Assembly (NCBI GenBank): GCA_017626405.1 | Contig: JAGAIS010000002.1 | Location: 126,189 to 172,848, forward strand | Source: Bacilli bacterium | Lineage (GTDB): Bacteria > Bacillota_I > Bacilli_A > RF39 > UBA660 | Length of the DNA: 46,660 nt | Direction: 5' to 3' | Shown here: positions 7,751-15,598 of the stretch, piece after piece | How the letters are laid out: each line of letters starts with the position of its first letter | How positions within the stretch are numbered: the first letter of the stretch is position 1 | Notes under the pieces: generated by a model | Seen by the model: only the letters and a program-made list of their open reading frames with translations | The model's database searches: none | Told to the model about the DNA's origin: nothing | Program-made: the position numbers and the translations under genes

Positions 7751-9250
7751 ATGGAAAAGTTAGAATATATTGAATCTAAGTTGAGCGAATTAACTTCTGA
7801 ATTTAAAAAAAGCATTATCTTGGGAGAAGATGGCAAAGAATATACATTTGAAGATTACTTACATGGATATGTATTAAATACAATGAGAGATGATTTTACT
7901 TTTGGTTGTGATGAAATTGTTGATAATCTCGATACATTAATAATGCTACATTCTCATAATACTGGGCTTGATCCAATCGAAAAAATTGAATTACCCAAAA
8001 TTAATAAAGCACGTATTTCTGATGTGATTTATGACTATATAAAAGAAAAAGGGTATCAAAAATACTTAAATTGTTTTATGGATTACAATAATGAACTATT
8101 TGGTACATTAGAAACAATGATTCAAGAATTTTTGGTTCCATATATTGATGATCGCGGAAATATTACTGAATTTGGTATAACTTATCCCTTTCGTGAATTC
8201 ATTGATTTAAAAGTAAAGAATTATTTAGAAAAAATTGAAGAAGAAAAAAATTCAAAGAAAGAATTCAAGAGAAAAGAATTAAAAGAAAAATATAGAGAAT
8301 ATTTAAACTATCCAACTAATGATATAGATCATTCAATAACTACATTTGGTTTATATATCGATGAGTTATTAAATATGATAGACGATGATGGATATGTCGA
8401 CATTAACGTAAGAATGAAAATTGATAAAGTTCTGGATGCAGAAATTGTTAAATGCATAAAAAAATATAATGATATGCAACATGTCTGCAAGCTCGTTAAT
8501 AATGCAGGGAAGGGAACACTAGAAGACTTTAAGAGATTTGCTCTTGTTACCAATGCCCAAGTACCTGAAGGAACTATTATCGATGAATTGCTACAAGGTA
8601 TACTTTCCAATATTAAGAGCAAAATAAATGTTGAACAAATCGATAGTTTATGTAAAGAAATAATTGATATGAATATTAAAAATAAAGGCATCCAAAATCG
8701 TGCATTACAAACTTTGATGGGAATAGACGTAGATAAATCAAGTAATTTTGCTGAAAGCGAAAATATAATGGTAGTATATAAAAAAGAAAAGTTAGAGAGT
8801 ATTATCAAAGAATATGAATCTACGGAAGAATTTACCACAGAAACTGCTAAAAGCTTCTATGACGAATTTAGTAAATTATTAGATGAATTGATAGAACTAT
8901 TAAAAACAAGTGAATTATTTGAAGATAATCGCGGCTTCATTTTAAAGATGGAAGAATACCAAACAAGTATGAAGACAAGATATATGTATGAAGATGAAAA
9001 GAATTCTATTGTAAGTACATATCGAAGATTAAAAAGTCAGATGGATGACGATGATGTTGCTAAACTAAACGATTATTATTTTAGTTTAAATTCAGTAATT
9101 GAAAAAGCAAAGGACTTATTGGAAGTAGCATCAAAAAATATTCGCATTAATAATAAAGATAAAGAACTATTTGAAAATATGGAAACTACATTAAAAGATT
9201 TAAAGAAAATTTTAATGGAACAAGACGACAAAAGAGTACCAAAATATTGA
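7751..9250 (+). CDS. Large charged protein of unknown function
   Basis: I do not recognise this 499-aa protein. It is highly charged, predicted almost wholly helical, and has no signal, membrane segment or obvious catalytic motif. A Lys/Glu-rich coiled-coil stretch lies about residues 158-185, and a second helical region at about 440-495. It starts 8 bases after cvpA and ends in TGA; the next gene (trxA) has its SD inside the stop region, so cvpA, this gene and trxA form one unit. In Bacillus the cvpA neighbourhood holds polX and mutS2, which this is not. A structural or scaffold role is possible but is only a guess. Confidence 0.8.
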   Translation: MEKLEYIESKLSELTSEFKKSIILGEDGKEYTFEDYLHGYVLNTMRDDFTFGCDEIVDNLDTLIMLHSHNTGLDPIEKIELPKINKARISDVIYDYIKEKGYQKYLNCFMDYNNELFGTLETMIQEFLVPYIDDRGNITEFGITYPFREFIDLKVKNYLEKIEEEKNSKKEFKRKELKEKYREYLNYPTNDIDHSITTFGLYIDELLNMIDDDGYVDINVRMKIDKVLDAEIVKCIKKYNDMQHVCKLVNNAGKGTLEDFKRFALVTNAQVPEGTIIDELLQGILSNIKSKINVEQIDSLCKEIIDMNIKNKGIQNRALQTLMGIDVDKSSNFAESENIMVVYKKEKLESIIKEYESTEEFTTETAKSFYDEFSKLLDELIELLKTSELFEDNRGFILKMEEYQTSMKTRYMYEDEKNSIVSTYRRLKSQMDDDDVAKLNDYYFSLNSVIEKAKDLLEVASKNIRINNKDKELFENMETTLKDLKKILMEQDDKRVPKY

Positions 9251-9264
9251 GTAAGGGTGATAAT

Positions 9265-9558
9265 ATGATTAAACATTTTGATGGAAAAGATTTTAATAAA
9301 GAAGTAAGTGAGGGAGTTGTGCTGGTTGATTTCTATGCTGATTGGTGTGGACCTTGTCAAATGATGGGTAAAGTACTAGAGGGAATAGAAGAAATCAATG
9401 TATTAAAGGTTAATACTGATGAATATACAGATTTAGCACTAAATTATGGAATTATGAGTATTCCAACACTGATTCTATTTAAGAATGGTTCAGCAGTCGA
9501 TAAACTAATTGGACTTCAAAGTAAGGAAGATATAATTAAATTTGTAAAAGGAGAATAA
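9265..9558 (+). CDS. trxA: Thioredoxin
   Basis: A 97-aa thioredoxin with the active site WCGPC (Cys28 and Cys31) and the cis-proline loop SIPT. It reduces disulfides in the cytoplasm with electrons from thioredoxin reductase. I chose ATG 9265, preceded by AAGGGTGATAAT; an upstream in-frame TTG at 9247 overlaps the stop of the previous gene and would add six residues not found in the family. The N-terminal part is slightly short compared with the usual 105 aa. The last codons are built into a terminator. Confidence 0.93.
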   Translation: MIKHFDGKDFNKEVSEGVVLVDFYADWCGPCQMMGKVLEGIEEINVLKVNTDEYTDLALNYGIMSIPTLILFKNGSAVDKLIGLQSKEDIIKFVKGE

Positions 9559-9573
9559 TTATTCTTCTTTTTT
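9550..9573 (+). terminator. Terminator of trxA, overlapping its stop codon
   Basis: GGAGAA (9550-9555), loop TAATTA containing the TAA stop, TTCTTC (9562-9567), then six T. The stem is short (6 bp, one G-T). Confidence 0.65.
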
Positions 9574-9580
9574 AAATTTA

Positions 9581-9609
9581 TTGAACCAAACAGTAAAACA
9601 TGCTAAAAT
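9581..9609 (+). promoter_or_regulatory. Promoter of the ireB-ruvX-mltG-trmR-trhP operon
   Basis: TTGAAC (9581-9586), 17-base spacer, TAAAAT (9604-9609), then the SD AGAGGTGG ahead of ATG 9630. No terminator or clear new promoter is seen until after trhP2, so genes from 9630 to 14283 are probably one transcript. Confidence 0.65.
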
Positions 9610-9629
9610 AAAATAGTAGAGGTGGTTGT

Positions 9630-9881
9630 ATGGATTCACTAGAAAACACAAGATTATTCGAAATAGATGAAATTACATGTGCATTAGTTGAGACAACTTT
9701 AGATGAAGTTAAAGATGCTCTTATTGAAAAAGGATATGATCCTGTTAGTCAAATAGTTGGCTATCTTGTAAGTGGAGATTCTGGATATATAACAAATTAT
9801 AATAATGCTAGAGATAAAATTTTGACATTAGATCGCGCAAAAATATTAGAAGTTATAGTAAAGGAATACTTAGAAAACTAA
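9630..9881 (+). CDS. ireB: IreB family regulatory phosphoprotein (UPF0297/DUF965)
   Basis: This 83-aa protein matches the IreB family over its whole length (LFEIDEITCALVETTLDEV, then EKGYDPVSQIVGYLVSGD and YITNYNNARDKI). In Enterococcus IreB is a dimeric regulator phosphorylated by the Ser/Thr kinase IreK and influences cephalosporin tolerance; Thr7 here is a candidate phosphosite. Its presence implies that an IreK/PrkC-type kinase exists elsewhere in the genome. It overlaps the next gene by one base (TAATG), the usual ireB-ruvX arrangement. Confidence 0.93.
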   Translation: MDSLENTRLFEIDEITCALVETTLDEVKDALIEKGYDPVSQIVGYLVSGDSGYITNYNNARDKILTLDRAKILEVIVKEYLEN

Positions 9882-10294
9882 TGAAATGTTTAGGATTGGA
9901 TTTGGGATCTAAAACATTGGGACTTGCAACTAGTGATAAACTAGGAGTCATTGCAAGTCCTTATAAAACTATTAGATATGATAATATGGAATCTTTGATA
10001 GATGAAGTAATAGATTTGATAGATGAATTAAAAATTGAAGTTTTAGTTTTGGGATATCCTAAGAATATGAATAATTCGACTGGAGAATCTGTTGAAAGAG
10101 TGTTAAAATTTAAAAATATGTTAGAAGAAAAGTCTAATATGGAAGTCGTTTTAATAGATGAAAGATTGAGTACAGTAGAGGCCGAAAAATATTTGTTAGA
10201 TGAAGATAAATCTCGAAGTTCGAGGAAAAAAATCATCGATGCAGTAGCAGCTAGTATTATTTTAGATACATATTTAAGAAAAGAAGGGAAGTAA
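9881..10294 (+). CDS. ruvX: Putative pre-16S rRNA nuclease / Holliday junction resolvase
   Basis: YqgF/RuvX fold, 137 aa: GLDLGSKTLGLATSD at the start gives the first catalytic Asp; VLGYPKNMNNSTGE follows; LIDERLSTVEAE gives the Glu; the C-terminal IIDAVAASIILDTYL gives the last Asp. The family processes pre-16S rRNA 5' ends and has been proposed to resolve Holliday junctions. The start codon shares a base with the ireB stop. It is 4 bases upstream of the DUF1292 gene. Confidence 0.92.
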   Translation: MKCLGLDLGSKTLGLATSDKLGVIASPYKTIRYDNMESLIDEVIDLIDELKIEVLVLGYPKNMNNSTGESVERVLKFKNMLEEKSNMEVVLIDERLSTVEAEKYLLDEDKSRSSRKKIIDAVAASIILDTYLRKEGK

Positions 10295-10298
10295 TTAT

Positions 10299-10613
10299 AT
10301 GGATTCAGAAGAAAGTAAGATGATTATTAAGGATGAATCAGGAGTTGAAAGAGAGTACTATAAATTATTTACTTTTGATTCTGATGAAACGCAAAAAAGT
10401 TATGTTGCCTATACGGATTATTCAAAAGACGAAAACGGAAATATAATCGTAAGAGCAAACACTTATGATCCTACGGGAGCTGATCTTTCTTTAAAACCTC
10501 TAACGACAGAAAAAGAATGGAAAGTAATTGAAGGAATATTAGAGACTACTCAATCGGAACTAAAGAGTATGATGAATAAACCTATAAATGGTGATGACAA
10601 TGAATCTGAGTAA
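10299..10613 (+). CDS. DUF1292 domain protein (YrzB-like)
   Basis: This 104-aa acidic protein has the DUF1292 pattern (YKLFTFDSDETQKSYVAYTD, then a Pro/Leu-rich middle and EKEWKVIEGIL). The function of the family is unknown; it nearly always lies between ruvX and mltG, as here. It overlaps mltG by 14 bases, so translation of the two is likely coupled. Confidence 0.88.
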   Translation: MDSEESKMIIKDESGVEREYYKLFTFDSDETQKSYVAYTDYSKDENGNIIVRANTYDPTGADLSLKPLTTEKEWKVIEGILETTQSELKSMMNKPINGDDNESE

Positions 10614-11700
10614 TGAAAATATTGAAAAAAAGGTTACTCATACATTTTCAAAGATTTTCATTGTTATCATAATTATATTTACTTGTATCTTTGGATTAAT
10701 AGTTGGTACTTTCATCTATAATCTAACACCTGTAGATAAGAAAAACAATGAAAAGATTAATTTTACCTTACAAAGTGGATGGGGAGTAATTAAAACTGCG
10801 AAGGAACTTAAGAAAAGTGGACTTATTCATAATGAATATGCCTTTCTAATTTATTCGAAAATGACAGGAAATAGTATATTCCTAGCAGGCAACTATTCAC
10901 TAAGTAAAAGTATGAGTACTGATGATATTTTAGTGTCTATTAGTAAGGGTGAAAATATCATTAAAGATACAGTAGTTATTACTTTTGTCGAAGGAAGAAG
11001 ATTTACGGAATATGCTCAAAATATTGAGGATAGACTAGGTATTAAATCAGAAGAAGTAATAAAAAAGTGCAAAGATAGAGAATATTTAAAAAGATTAATA
11101 TCCAAATATTGGTTTATAACTGATGAAATCTTAAATGATAAATTATATTATCCATTGGAAGGATATTTATATCCAAACACTTATGAATTCTATAAAAATG
11201 AAGATATTGAGAGCGTTTTAGACAGACTTTTAACGGAAATGGATAAGCGTTTAGAACCTTACAAAGAAGATATTATTGAAAGCAAAATGTCAGTTCATAG
11301 TTTACTTACACTCGCAAGTATGGTAGAATTAGAGGCTGTAACGAGCGAAGACAGGTTATTGGTGTCTGGCGTATTCCATAATCGACTAAATAGTGGTATT
11401 GCGCTTGGGAGCGACGTTACGACATATTATGCTGAACAAAAGAAGTTTACAGATAATATAAATGCCGACATTGGTAAGTGTAATGCATATAATACTAGGG
11501 GATCTTGTGTTAAAGGATTACCTGTTGGACCAATATGCAATCCATCTTATACGTCAATTATCGCAGCAATTAATCCAAATAATACTAAGTATTTTTATTT
11601 TATTGCTGATAAGAATAATAAATTATATTATGCTGAAAACTATGAAGAACACACGAAAATTTATAATTATTTGAAAGAGAATAATTTATACCCTGAATAG
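10600..11700 (+). CDS. mltG: Endolytic murein transglycosylase MltG
   Basis: MltG cuts nascent glycan strands at the membrane and so sets their length. The 366-aa product has one N-terminal membrane helix (about 20-42, FIVIIIIFTCIFGLIVG), a LysM-like segment, then the YceG catalytic domain with ASMVELEAVTSEDR (catalytic Glu), FHNRLN and GLPVGPICNPS. I chose ATG 10600 because GGTGAT lies at the right distance; three earlier in-frame starts (10588, 10591, 10594) are too close to it. The gene overlaps the DUF1292 gene. Confidence 0.93.
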   Translation: MNLSNENIEKKVTHTFSKIFIVIIIIFTCIFGLIVGTFIYNLTPVDKKNNEKINFTLQSGWGVIKTAKELKKSGLIHNEYAFLIYSKMTGNSIFLAGNYSLSKSMSTDDILVSISKGENIIKDTVVITFVEGRRFTEYAQNIEDRLGIKSEEVIKKCKDREYLKRLISKYWFITDEILNDKLYYPLEGYLYPNTYEFYKNEDIESVLDRLLTEMDKRLEPYKEDIIESKMSVHSLLTLASMVELEAVTSEDRLLVSGVFHNRLNSGIALGSDVTTYYAEQKKFTDNINADIGKCNAYNTRGSCVKGLPVGPICNPSYTSIIAAINPNNTKYFYFIADKNNKLYYAENYEEHTKIYNYLKENNLYPE

Positions 11701-11716
11701 GAGAGAGAATAAAAAC

Positions 11717-12328
11717 ATGGATGAAATTATAAAAGAAATGGAACGTTATGCTGAGGCTAACAATGTTCCGATAATTGAAAGTGATTCAATTGATTTTATA
11801 AAGAAATACATTAAACTTAATGATGTAAAAAAAATATTAGAGATAGGAACAGCTATTGGATATTCAGCTATTCAAATGGCAACAGCATCCGATGATGTAG
11901 AAATAACAACTATCGAAAGAGATGAAAAAAATTATCGAGAGGCAGTAAAGAATGTCAATGCTTGTGGATTAGATAGAAGAATTGAAATTGTATTTAATGA
12001 TGCGTTAGATGTCAATTTAGCCGGATTTAAATATGATTTGATATTTATTGATGCTGCTAAAGGTCAATATATTAAATTTTTTGAAAAATTTGAAAACTAT
12101 CTAACGCCTTCAGGTATTATTATTACTGATAATTTAAAATTTCATGGACTTGTGGAAAACAAAGATTCGATCGAGTCTAAAAATGTATTAGGTATAGTTA
12201 ATAAAATTGAAAAGTACATTGAATTTTTAAATGAAAATGAAGAATTCACGACTAAATTTTATGACATCGGTGATGGTATTTCTGTAAGTTTCCGAAAGAA
12301 TGATGCAAATGTCAAAAATATTGATTAA
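11717..12328 (+). CDS. trmR: tRNA 5-hydroxyuridine-34 O-methyltransferase
   Basis: A 203-aa class I SAM methyltransferase of the YrrM/TrmR type: motif I ILEIGTAIGYSAIQMA, TTIERDEKN, then YDLIFIDAAKGQY and IIITDNLKFHG, with metal-binding Asp in the last two blocks. In Bacillus subtilis TrmR converts ho5U34 of tRNA to mo5U34. The two genes that follow encode the enzymes that make ho5U34, so the whole pathway is in one operon. It overlaps trhP1 by 29 bases. Confidence 0.9.
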   Translation: MDEIIKEMERYAEANNVPIIESDSIDFIKKYIKLNDVKKILEIGTAIGYSAIQMATASDDVEITTIERDEKNYREAVKNVNACGLDRRIEIVFNDALDVNLAGFKYDLIFIDAAKGQYIKFFEKFENYLTPSGIIITDNLKFHGLVENKDSIESKNVLGIVNKIEKYIEFLNENEEFTTKFYDIGDGISVSFRKNDANVKNID

Positions 12329-13085
12329 TATAAATGAACTGAGCGAGGTAGAACAATATGAGAAAATTGGAATTACCAATTTTCTTTTTGCTATACCTAA
12401 ATTATCAATTGGATATAAGGAAATCCCAATAACTGATATTCCCGATAGTTCATATATTCTGATTAATCGTGTTTTATCTTCGGAAGATGTCGATTACTTG
12501 AAAAGTATAAAGAGTGAACTTACAAGATTTAAAGGTGTTATATATGAAGATATTGCCGTATTTAATATTTTATCTGATACATCGCTAGAACTTATTTGGT
12601 TTCAAAATCATTTTACTACTAACTATGAATCAATTAATTATTGGTTAGATAATGGATGCTCTTCTGCTATTATAAGCAATGAGATAACAGAAAGCGAAAT
12701 TGATGAAATAATTAATAAGTCACATAAAAAACTGATTTTAAATGTATTGGGTAAAAATCAGATTATGTATTCTCGTAGAACACTTCTTTCAAATTATAAC
12801 AAACATGCGGGAATTGATAACGTTAACGATTGTGTAATCGATACAATTAACAATGATACTACCTTCTTTGTTCATGAATCCGAGTATGGAACAGTTATTT
12901 TTAATAATACATACTTTAATTATACTAGTTTAATGGAAAAATATGATTCCAAGATTATGTATTATTTAATATTAAATTTAGATTTAAGTGTCGATGAAAT
13001 AAAAAATATTCTAGAAGGAGGTAAGTTCGGCGATGATGGATTCTTAAATAAGAAGACTGTCTATAAGATGGCCGAATATGAATAG
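12300..13085 (+). CDS. trhP1: tRNA U34 hydroxylation protein, U32 family small partner (YrrN-like)
   Basis: This 261-aa protein keeps the pattern of the YrrN/TrhP1 group, a shortened U32-family paralogue next to YrrO: IDEIINKSHKKLILNVLG, MYSRRTLLSNYNKH and a C-terminal segment. It lacks the Cys cluster of its partner. It is shorter than Bacillus YrrN (about 309 aa). With TrhP2 it hydroxylates U34 of tRNA to ho5U34. Three near-adjacent ATGs (12300, 12303, 12309) are possible starts; SD evidence is weak because the site is inside trmR. It overlaps trhP2 by 8 bases. Confidence 0.82.
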   Translation: MMQMSKILININELSEVEQYEKIGITNFLFAIPKLSIGYKEIPITDIPDSSYILINRVLSSEDVDYLKSIKSELTRFKGVIYEDIAVFNILSDTSLELIWFQNHFTTNYESINYWLDNGCSSAIISNEITESEIDEIINKSHKKLILNVLGKNQIMYSRRTLLSNYNKHAGIDNVNDCVIDTINNDTTFFVHESEYGTVIFNNTYFNYTSLMEKYDSKIMYYLILNLDLSVDEIKNILEGGKFGDDGFLNKKTVYKMAEYE

Positions 13086-14283
13086 ACTGATGGAAATAGA
13101 ATTATTAGCTCCTGCTGGAAGCTTTGAAAAAATGAAATTTGCATTTTTGTATGGTGCTGATGCTGTTTACTTTGGTGGAAAAGATTATTCTTTGCGAGCA
13201 AATGCCAAGAATTTTTCTCGCGAAGAACTTAAGGAAGCAGTAGAATATGCACATAGTTTAAAAAAAAGAGTTTATGTTACTGTAAATATAGTGTTTCATA
13301 ATGAAGATTTGAATGGATTAAAGGACTATTTAGAATATTTAAGCATGATTAAAGTAGATGCTATTATTACATCCGATGTTGCGGTAATGAATCTAATAAG
13401 AATGAATAATATCGATTTGAATATTCACGTTTCGACACAAGCGAGCATCTTAAACTATGAAGCTGCATCTTTTTATAAGAGTATAGGTGCTACGAGGGTA
13501 GTTTTGGCTCGTGAGGCAAGTTGTGAAGATATTAAAAGAATAAAGGAAGAAACAGGACTCGAAATTGAAGCGTTTATTCATGGTGCTATGTGTACATCAA
13601 TTTCTGGTAGATGTGTGCTATCTAATTATTGCACTAATAGGGATTCCAATCGTGGAGGATGTGCACAAATTTGTAGATGGACATTTAACTATTTGAAAGA
13701 TGGTAAAAAACTAACGGAAGAACCATTCTCAATGACTCCAAAAGATTTAAATATGGTTTCTAACATTAAGAAAATGATTGAACTTGGAGTGAATTCATTT
13801 AAAATTGAGGGAAGAATGCGCAGTATTTATTATGTTTCGACAGTTATATTAACTTACCGAAGATTAATTGACAAAATTTTAAATGGAACTATTACTTTAG
13901 AAGATGAAAAATATGCTCTTAAAGTTTTAAATAGAGTAGCTAATCGTGATTCAGCACCACAGTTTTTTGATTCGATACCCGATGAAAACGATCAATACTA
14001 TCTAGGTCGCGAAGAACTTTCAAATCAAGATTTTTTAGGCTTAGTAATCGATTTTGAAGATGAGTATACGATTGTTGAAGAGAGAAATTTCTTTGAAGTT
14101 GGAAGTCGCGTTGAAATATTTGGCCCAAATCATGAGACTATTGAATATACTATAGATGAGATGTGGGATATCGATGGAAATAAAATTGACGTTGCTCGTC
14201 ATCCAAAGATGAAAGTCAAACTAAAATTGCCTTTTAAGGTAGATAAGTTTGATATGATAAGAATAAAAATCGTTGACTTTTAA
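13078..14283 (+). CDS. trhP2: tRNA U34 hydroxylation protein, peptidase U32 family (YrrO-like)
   Basis: U32-family protein, 401 aa. Visible signatures are LLAPAGSFEKMKFAF, GADAVYFGGKDYSLRANA, the cysteine set IHGAMCTSISGRCVLSNYC followed by GGCAQICRW (presumed Fe-S ligands), and LKIEGRMRS. It matches Bacillus YrrO along its length. With YrrN it makes ho5U34, using prephenate as oxygen source pathway intermediate, which TrmR then methylates. The start could instead be ATG 13090 (MEIELLAPAG), since neither site has a strong SD. The next 60 bases hold the greA leader. Confidence 0.92.
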   Translation: MNRLMEIELLAPAGSFEKMKFAFLYGADAVYFGGKDYSLRANAKNFSREELKEAVEYAHSLKKRVYVTVNIVFHNEDLNGLKDYLEYLSMIKVDAIITSDVAVMNLIRMNNIDLNIHVSTQASILNYEAASFYKSIGATRVVLAREASCEDIKRIKEETGLEIEAFIHGAMCTSISGRCVLSNYCTNRDSNRGGCAQICRWTFNYLKDGKKLTEEPFSMTPKDLNMVSNIKKMIELGVNSFKIEGRMRSIYYVSTVILTYRRLIDKILNGTITLEDEKYALKVLNRVANRDSAPQFFDSIPDENDQYYLGREELSNQDFLGLVIDFEDEYTIVEERNFFEVGSRVEIFGPNHETIEYTIDEMWDIDGNKIDVARHPKMKVKLKLPFKVDKFDMIRIKIVDF

Positions 14284-14351
14284 TAGAATTTGTAGTAATC
14301 TTTTAAAAGTAGTTTTATTGAATACAAATAAAAAAAGAAGGGTGAATGATT

Positions 14352-14825
14352 ATGCCACAAAAAAAAGCAATAAAGTTGACTTCACAAGGATATTTAGATA
14401 TTGAAAATGAACTAAATAAATTGAGAGAAGAAGACAGACCAAGAATAATTCAAGCTATTAAGGAAGCAAGAGCTCAAGGAGATCTATCAGAAAATGCCGA
14501 CTACGATGCAGCAAGAGAAGAACAAGCTAAAGTTGAAGCACGTATCAAAGAACTAGAATACATGGTTGAACATGCGGAGATAATAGAAGAAACTCCTAAA
14601 GGAGTAGTTGGATTAGGTTCTGTTGTTAAAATAGTCTATATGGATGATGAAGATGATACTGATACATTTAAGATTGTCGGTTCACTTGAAGCAGATATTT
14701 TAGAGAATAAAATATCTGATGAATCGCCAATTGGGTCTTCTCTTTGCAATCATAAAGCAGGAGATATAGTTACTATCAGTAGTCCTAATGGTTCATATGA
14801 TGTTAAGATTGTTAGTGTAGATTAA
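14352..14825 (+). CDS. greA: Transcription elongation factor GreA
   Basis: GreA rescues backtracked RNA polymerase by stimulating transcript cleavage. The 157-aa product has the N-terminal antiparallel coiled coil, with the acidic tip and the family signature ARAQGDLSENADYDAAREEQ (Asp and Glu of the tip), and the C-terminal FKBP-like domain (VGLGSVVKIVYMDDE... SPIGSSLCNHKAGD). I chose ATG 14352, seven bases after AAGGGTGA, giving exactly the length of Bacillus GreA; the ATG at 14346 touches the SD. Bacillus has udk between trhP2 and greA; here udk is absent. Confidence 0.95.
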   Translation: MPQKKAIKLTSQGYLDIENELNKLREEDRPRIIQAIKEARAQGDLSENADYDAAREEQAKVEARIKELEYMVEHAEIIEETPKGVVGLGSVVKIVYMDDEDDTDTFKIVGSLEADILENKISDESPIGSSLCNHKAGDIVTISSPNGSYDVKIVSVD

Positions 14826-14837
14826 CAATCTTTTTTT
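14807..14837 (+). terminator. Terminator of greA, overlapping its 3' end
   Basis: GATTGTTA (14807-14814), loop GTGTAGAT, TAACAATC (14823-14830), seven T. The first two bases of the right arm belong to the stop codon TAA. Confidence 0.85.
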
Positions 14838-14856
14838 ATTTTTTATAAATTTTTAG

Positions 14857-14885
14857 TTGTTTCAATATTTGTTTTTTGATATAAT
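14857..14885 (+). promoter_or_regulatory. Promoter of the rsmC-like methyltransferase gene
   Basis: TTGTTT (14857-14862), 17-base spacer, TATAAT (14880-14885); SD GAAGGGGCAATTTA precedes ATG 14910. Confidence 0.65.
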
Positions 14886-14909
14886 TAGAGTATTCGAAGG
14901 GGCAATTTA

Positions 14910-15500
14910 ATGGAACATTACTTTACAAATAATGCAGACTTACCAAGTAACTTTAGAACCATTGTCTATAAAATAAATGGTTCTGTTTTAGAATTTACTA
15001 GTGACTTGGGAGTGTTTTCTAAAAACAAAGTCGATTATGGCAGTGATTTGCTAATTCGCACATTTTTAAAAAGTGGAAATAGCAATCGCACACTTTTAGA
15101 TGTTGGATGCGGGTATGGTATTATCGGCATCACTTTATCAAAACTTGCCAATATGAAATCGACGCTTATTGATGTAAATAAAAGAGCAGTTCACTTAACG
15201 TCTATGAATATTAAATCAAATGGAGTAGACGCCGTATCTTTTGAATCGAATATTTATGACAAAGTTGAGTGCACTTATGATGTTATAATTACTAACCCTC
15301 CGATTAGAGCAGGCAAGAAAGTAGTTCTCGACATATTATTGAAGGCTAAAGAACATTTAAATGAATCCGGAGAATTATGGCTTGTAATTAGAAAGGATCA
15401 AGGGGCTAAAAGTATATTTGAAACCTTGAAAACTACATATGAGGCAAACGTAGTCGAAAAAAGTAAAGGTTTCTATATTATTGTTTGCAAAAACTGTTGA
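14910..15500 (+). CDS. Class I SAM methyltransferase, RsmC-like (YbxB-type)
   Basis: A 196-aa methyltransferase with MEHYFTNN at the start, FTSDLGVFSKNKVDYGSDLL, motif I LLDVGCGYGIIGITL and the N6/N2-type catalytic motif ITNPPIRAG. This matches the RsmC/YbxB group, whose members methylate guanine in 16S rRNA. The gene sits immediately before rpoB as ybxB does in Bacillus, but the ribosomal protein genes rplJ-rplL that normally precede it are not here; greA is. The stop TGA is part of the -35 box of the rpoB promoter. Confidence 0.85.
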   Translation: MEHYFTNNADLPSNFRTIVYKINGSVLEFTSDLGVFSKNKVDYGSDLLIRTFLKSGNSNRTLLDVGCGYGIIGITLSKLANMKSTLIDVNKRAVHLTSMNIKSNGVDAVSFESNIYDKVECTYDVIITNPPIRAGKKVVLDILLKAKEHLNESGELWLVIRKDQGAKSIFETLKTTYEANVVEKSKGFYIIVCKNC

Positions 15501-15525
15501 CACTGATTTATTTATTAGATATAAT
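15497..15525 (+). promoter_or_regulatory. Consensus promoter of rpoBC
   Basis: Perfect TTGACA (15497-15502), 17-base spacer, perfect TATAAT (15520-15525). This is the only fully consensus promoter I found in the window and fits a highly expressed operon. Its -35 box overlaps the stop codon of the gene before it. Confidence 0.88.
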
Positions 15526-15531
15526 TTTAAA

Positions 15532-15598
15532 TTGGTGGCGAATACTCCTTTTTAGCGTGGAGGCACAAAAAAAATTACTATAGTATTGGGGTGAAAAG
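15532..15598 (+). promoter_or_regulatory. Untranslated leader of rpoB with a possible stem-loop
   Basis: The leader of about 67 bases contains CTCC (15546-15549) facing GGAG (15560-15563), flanked by GTG near 15535 and CAC near 15565. This weak hairpin could be a regulatory leader, but it is small and I know of no matching family. The SD is GGGGTGA, five bases before the ATG. Confidence 0.3.

Noticed and set aside
8329..8838. 169-aa minus-strand frame inside the 499-aa gene
   Set aside because: Antisense shadow with Ser/Leu/Ile-rich composition and no SD; the plus-strand gene is clearly the coding one.
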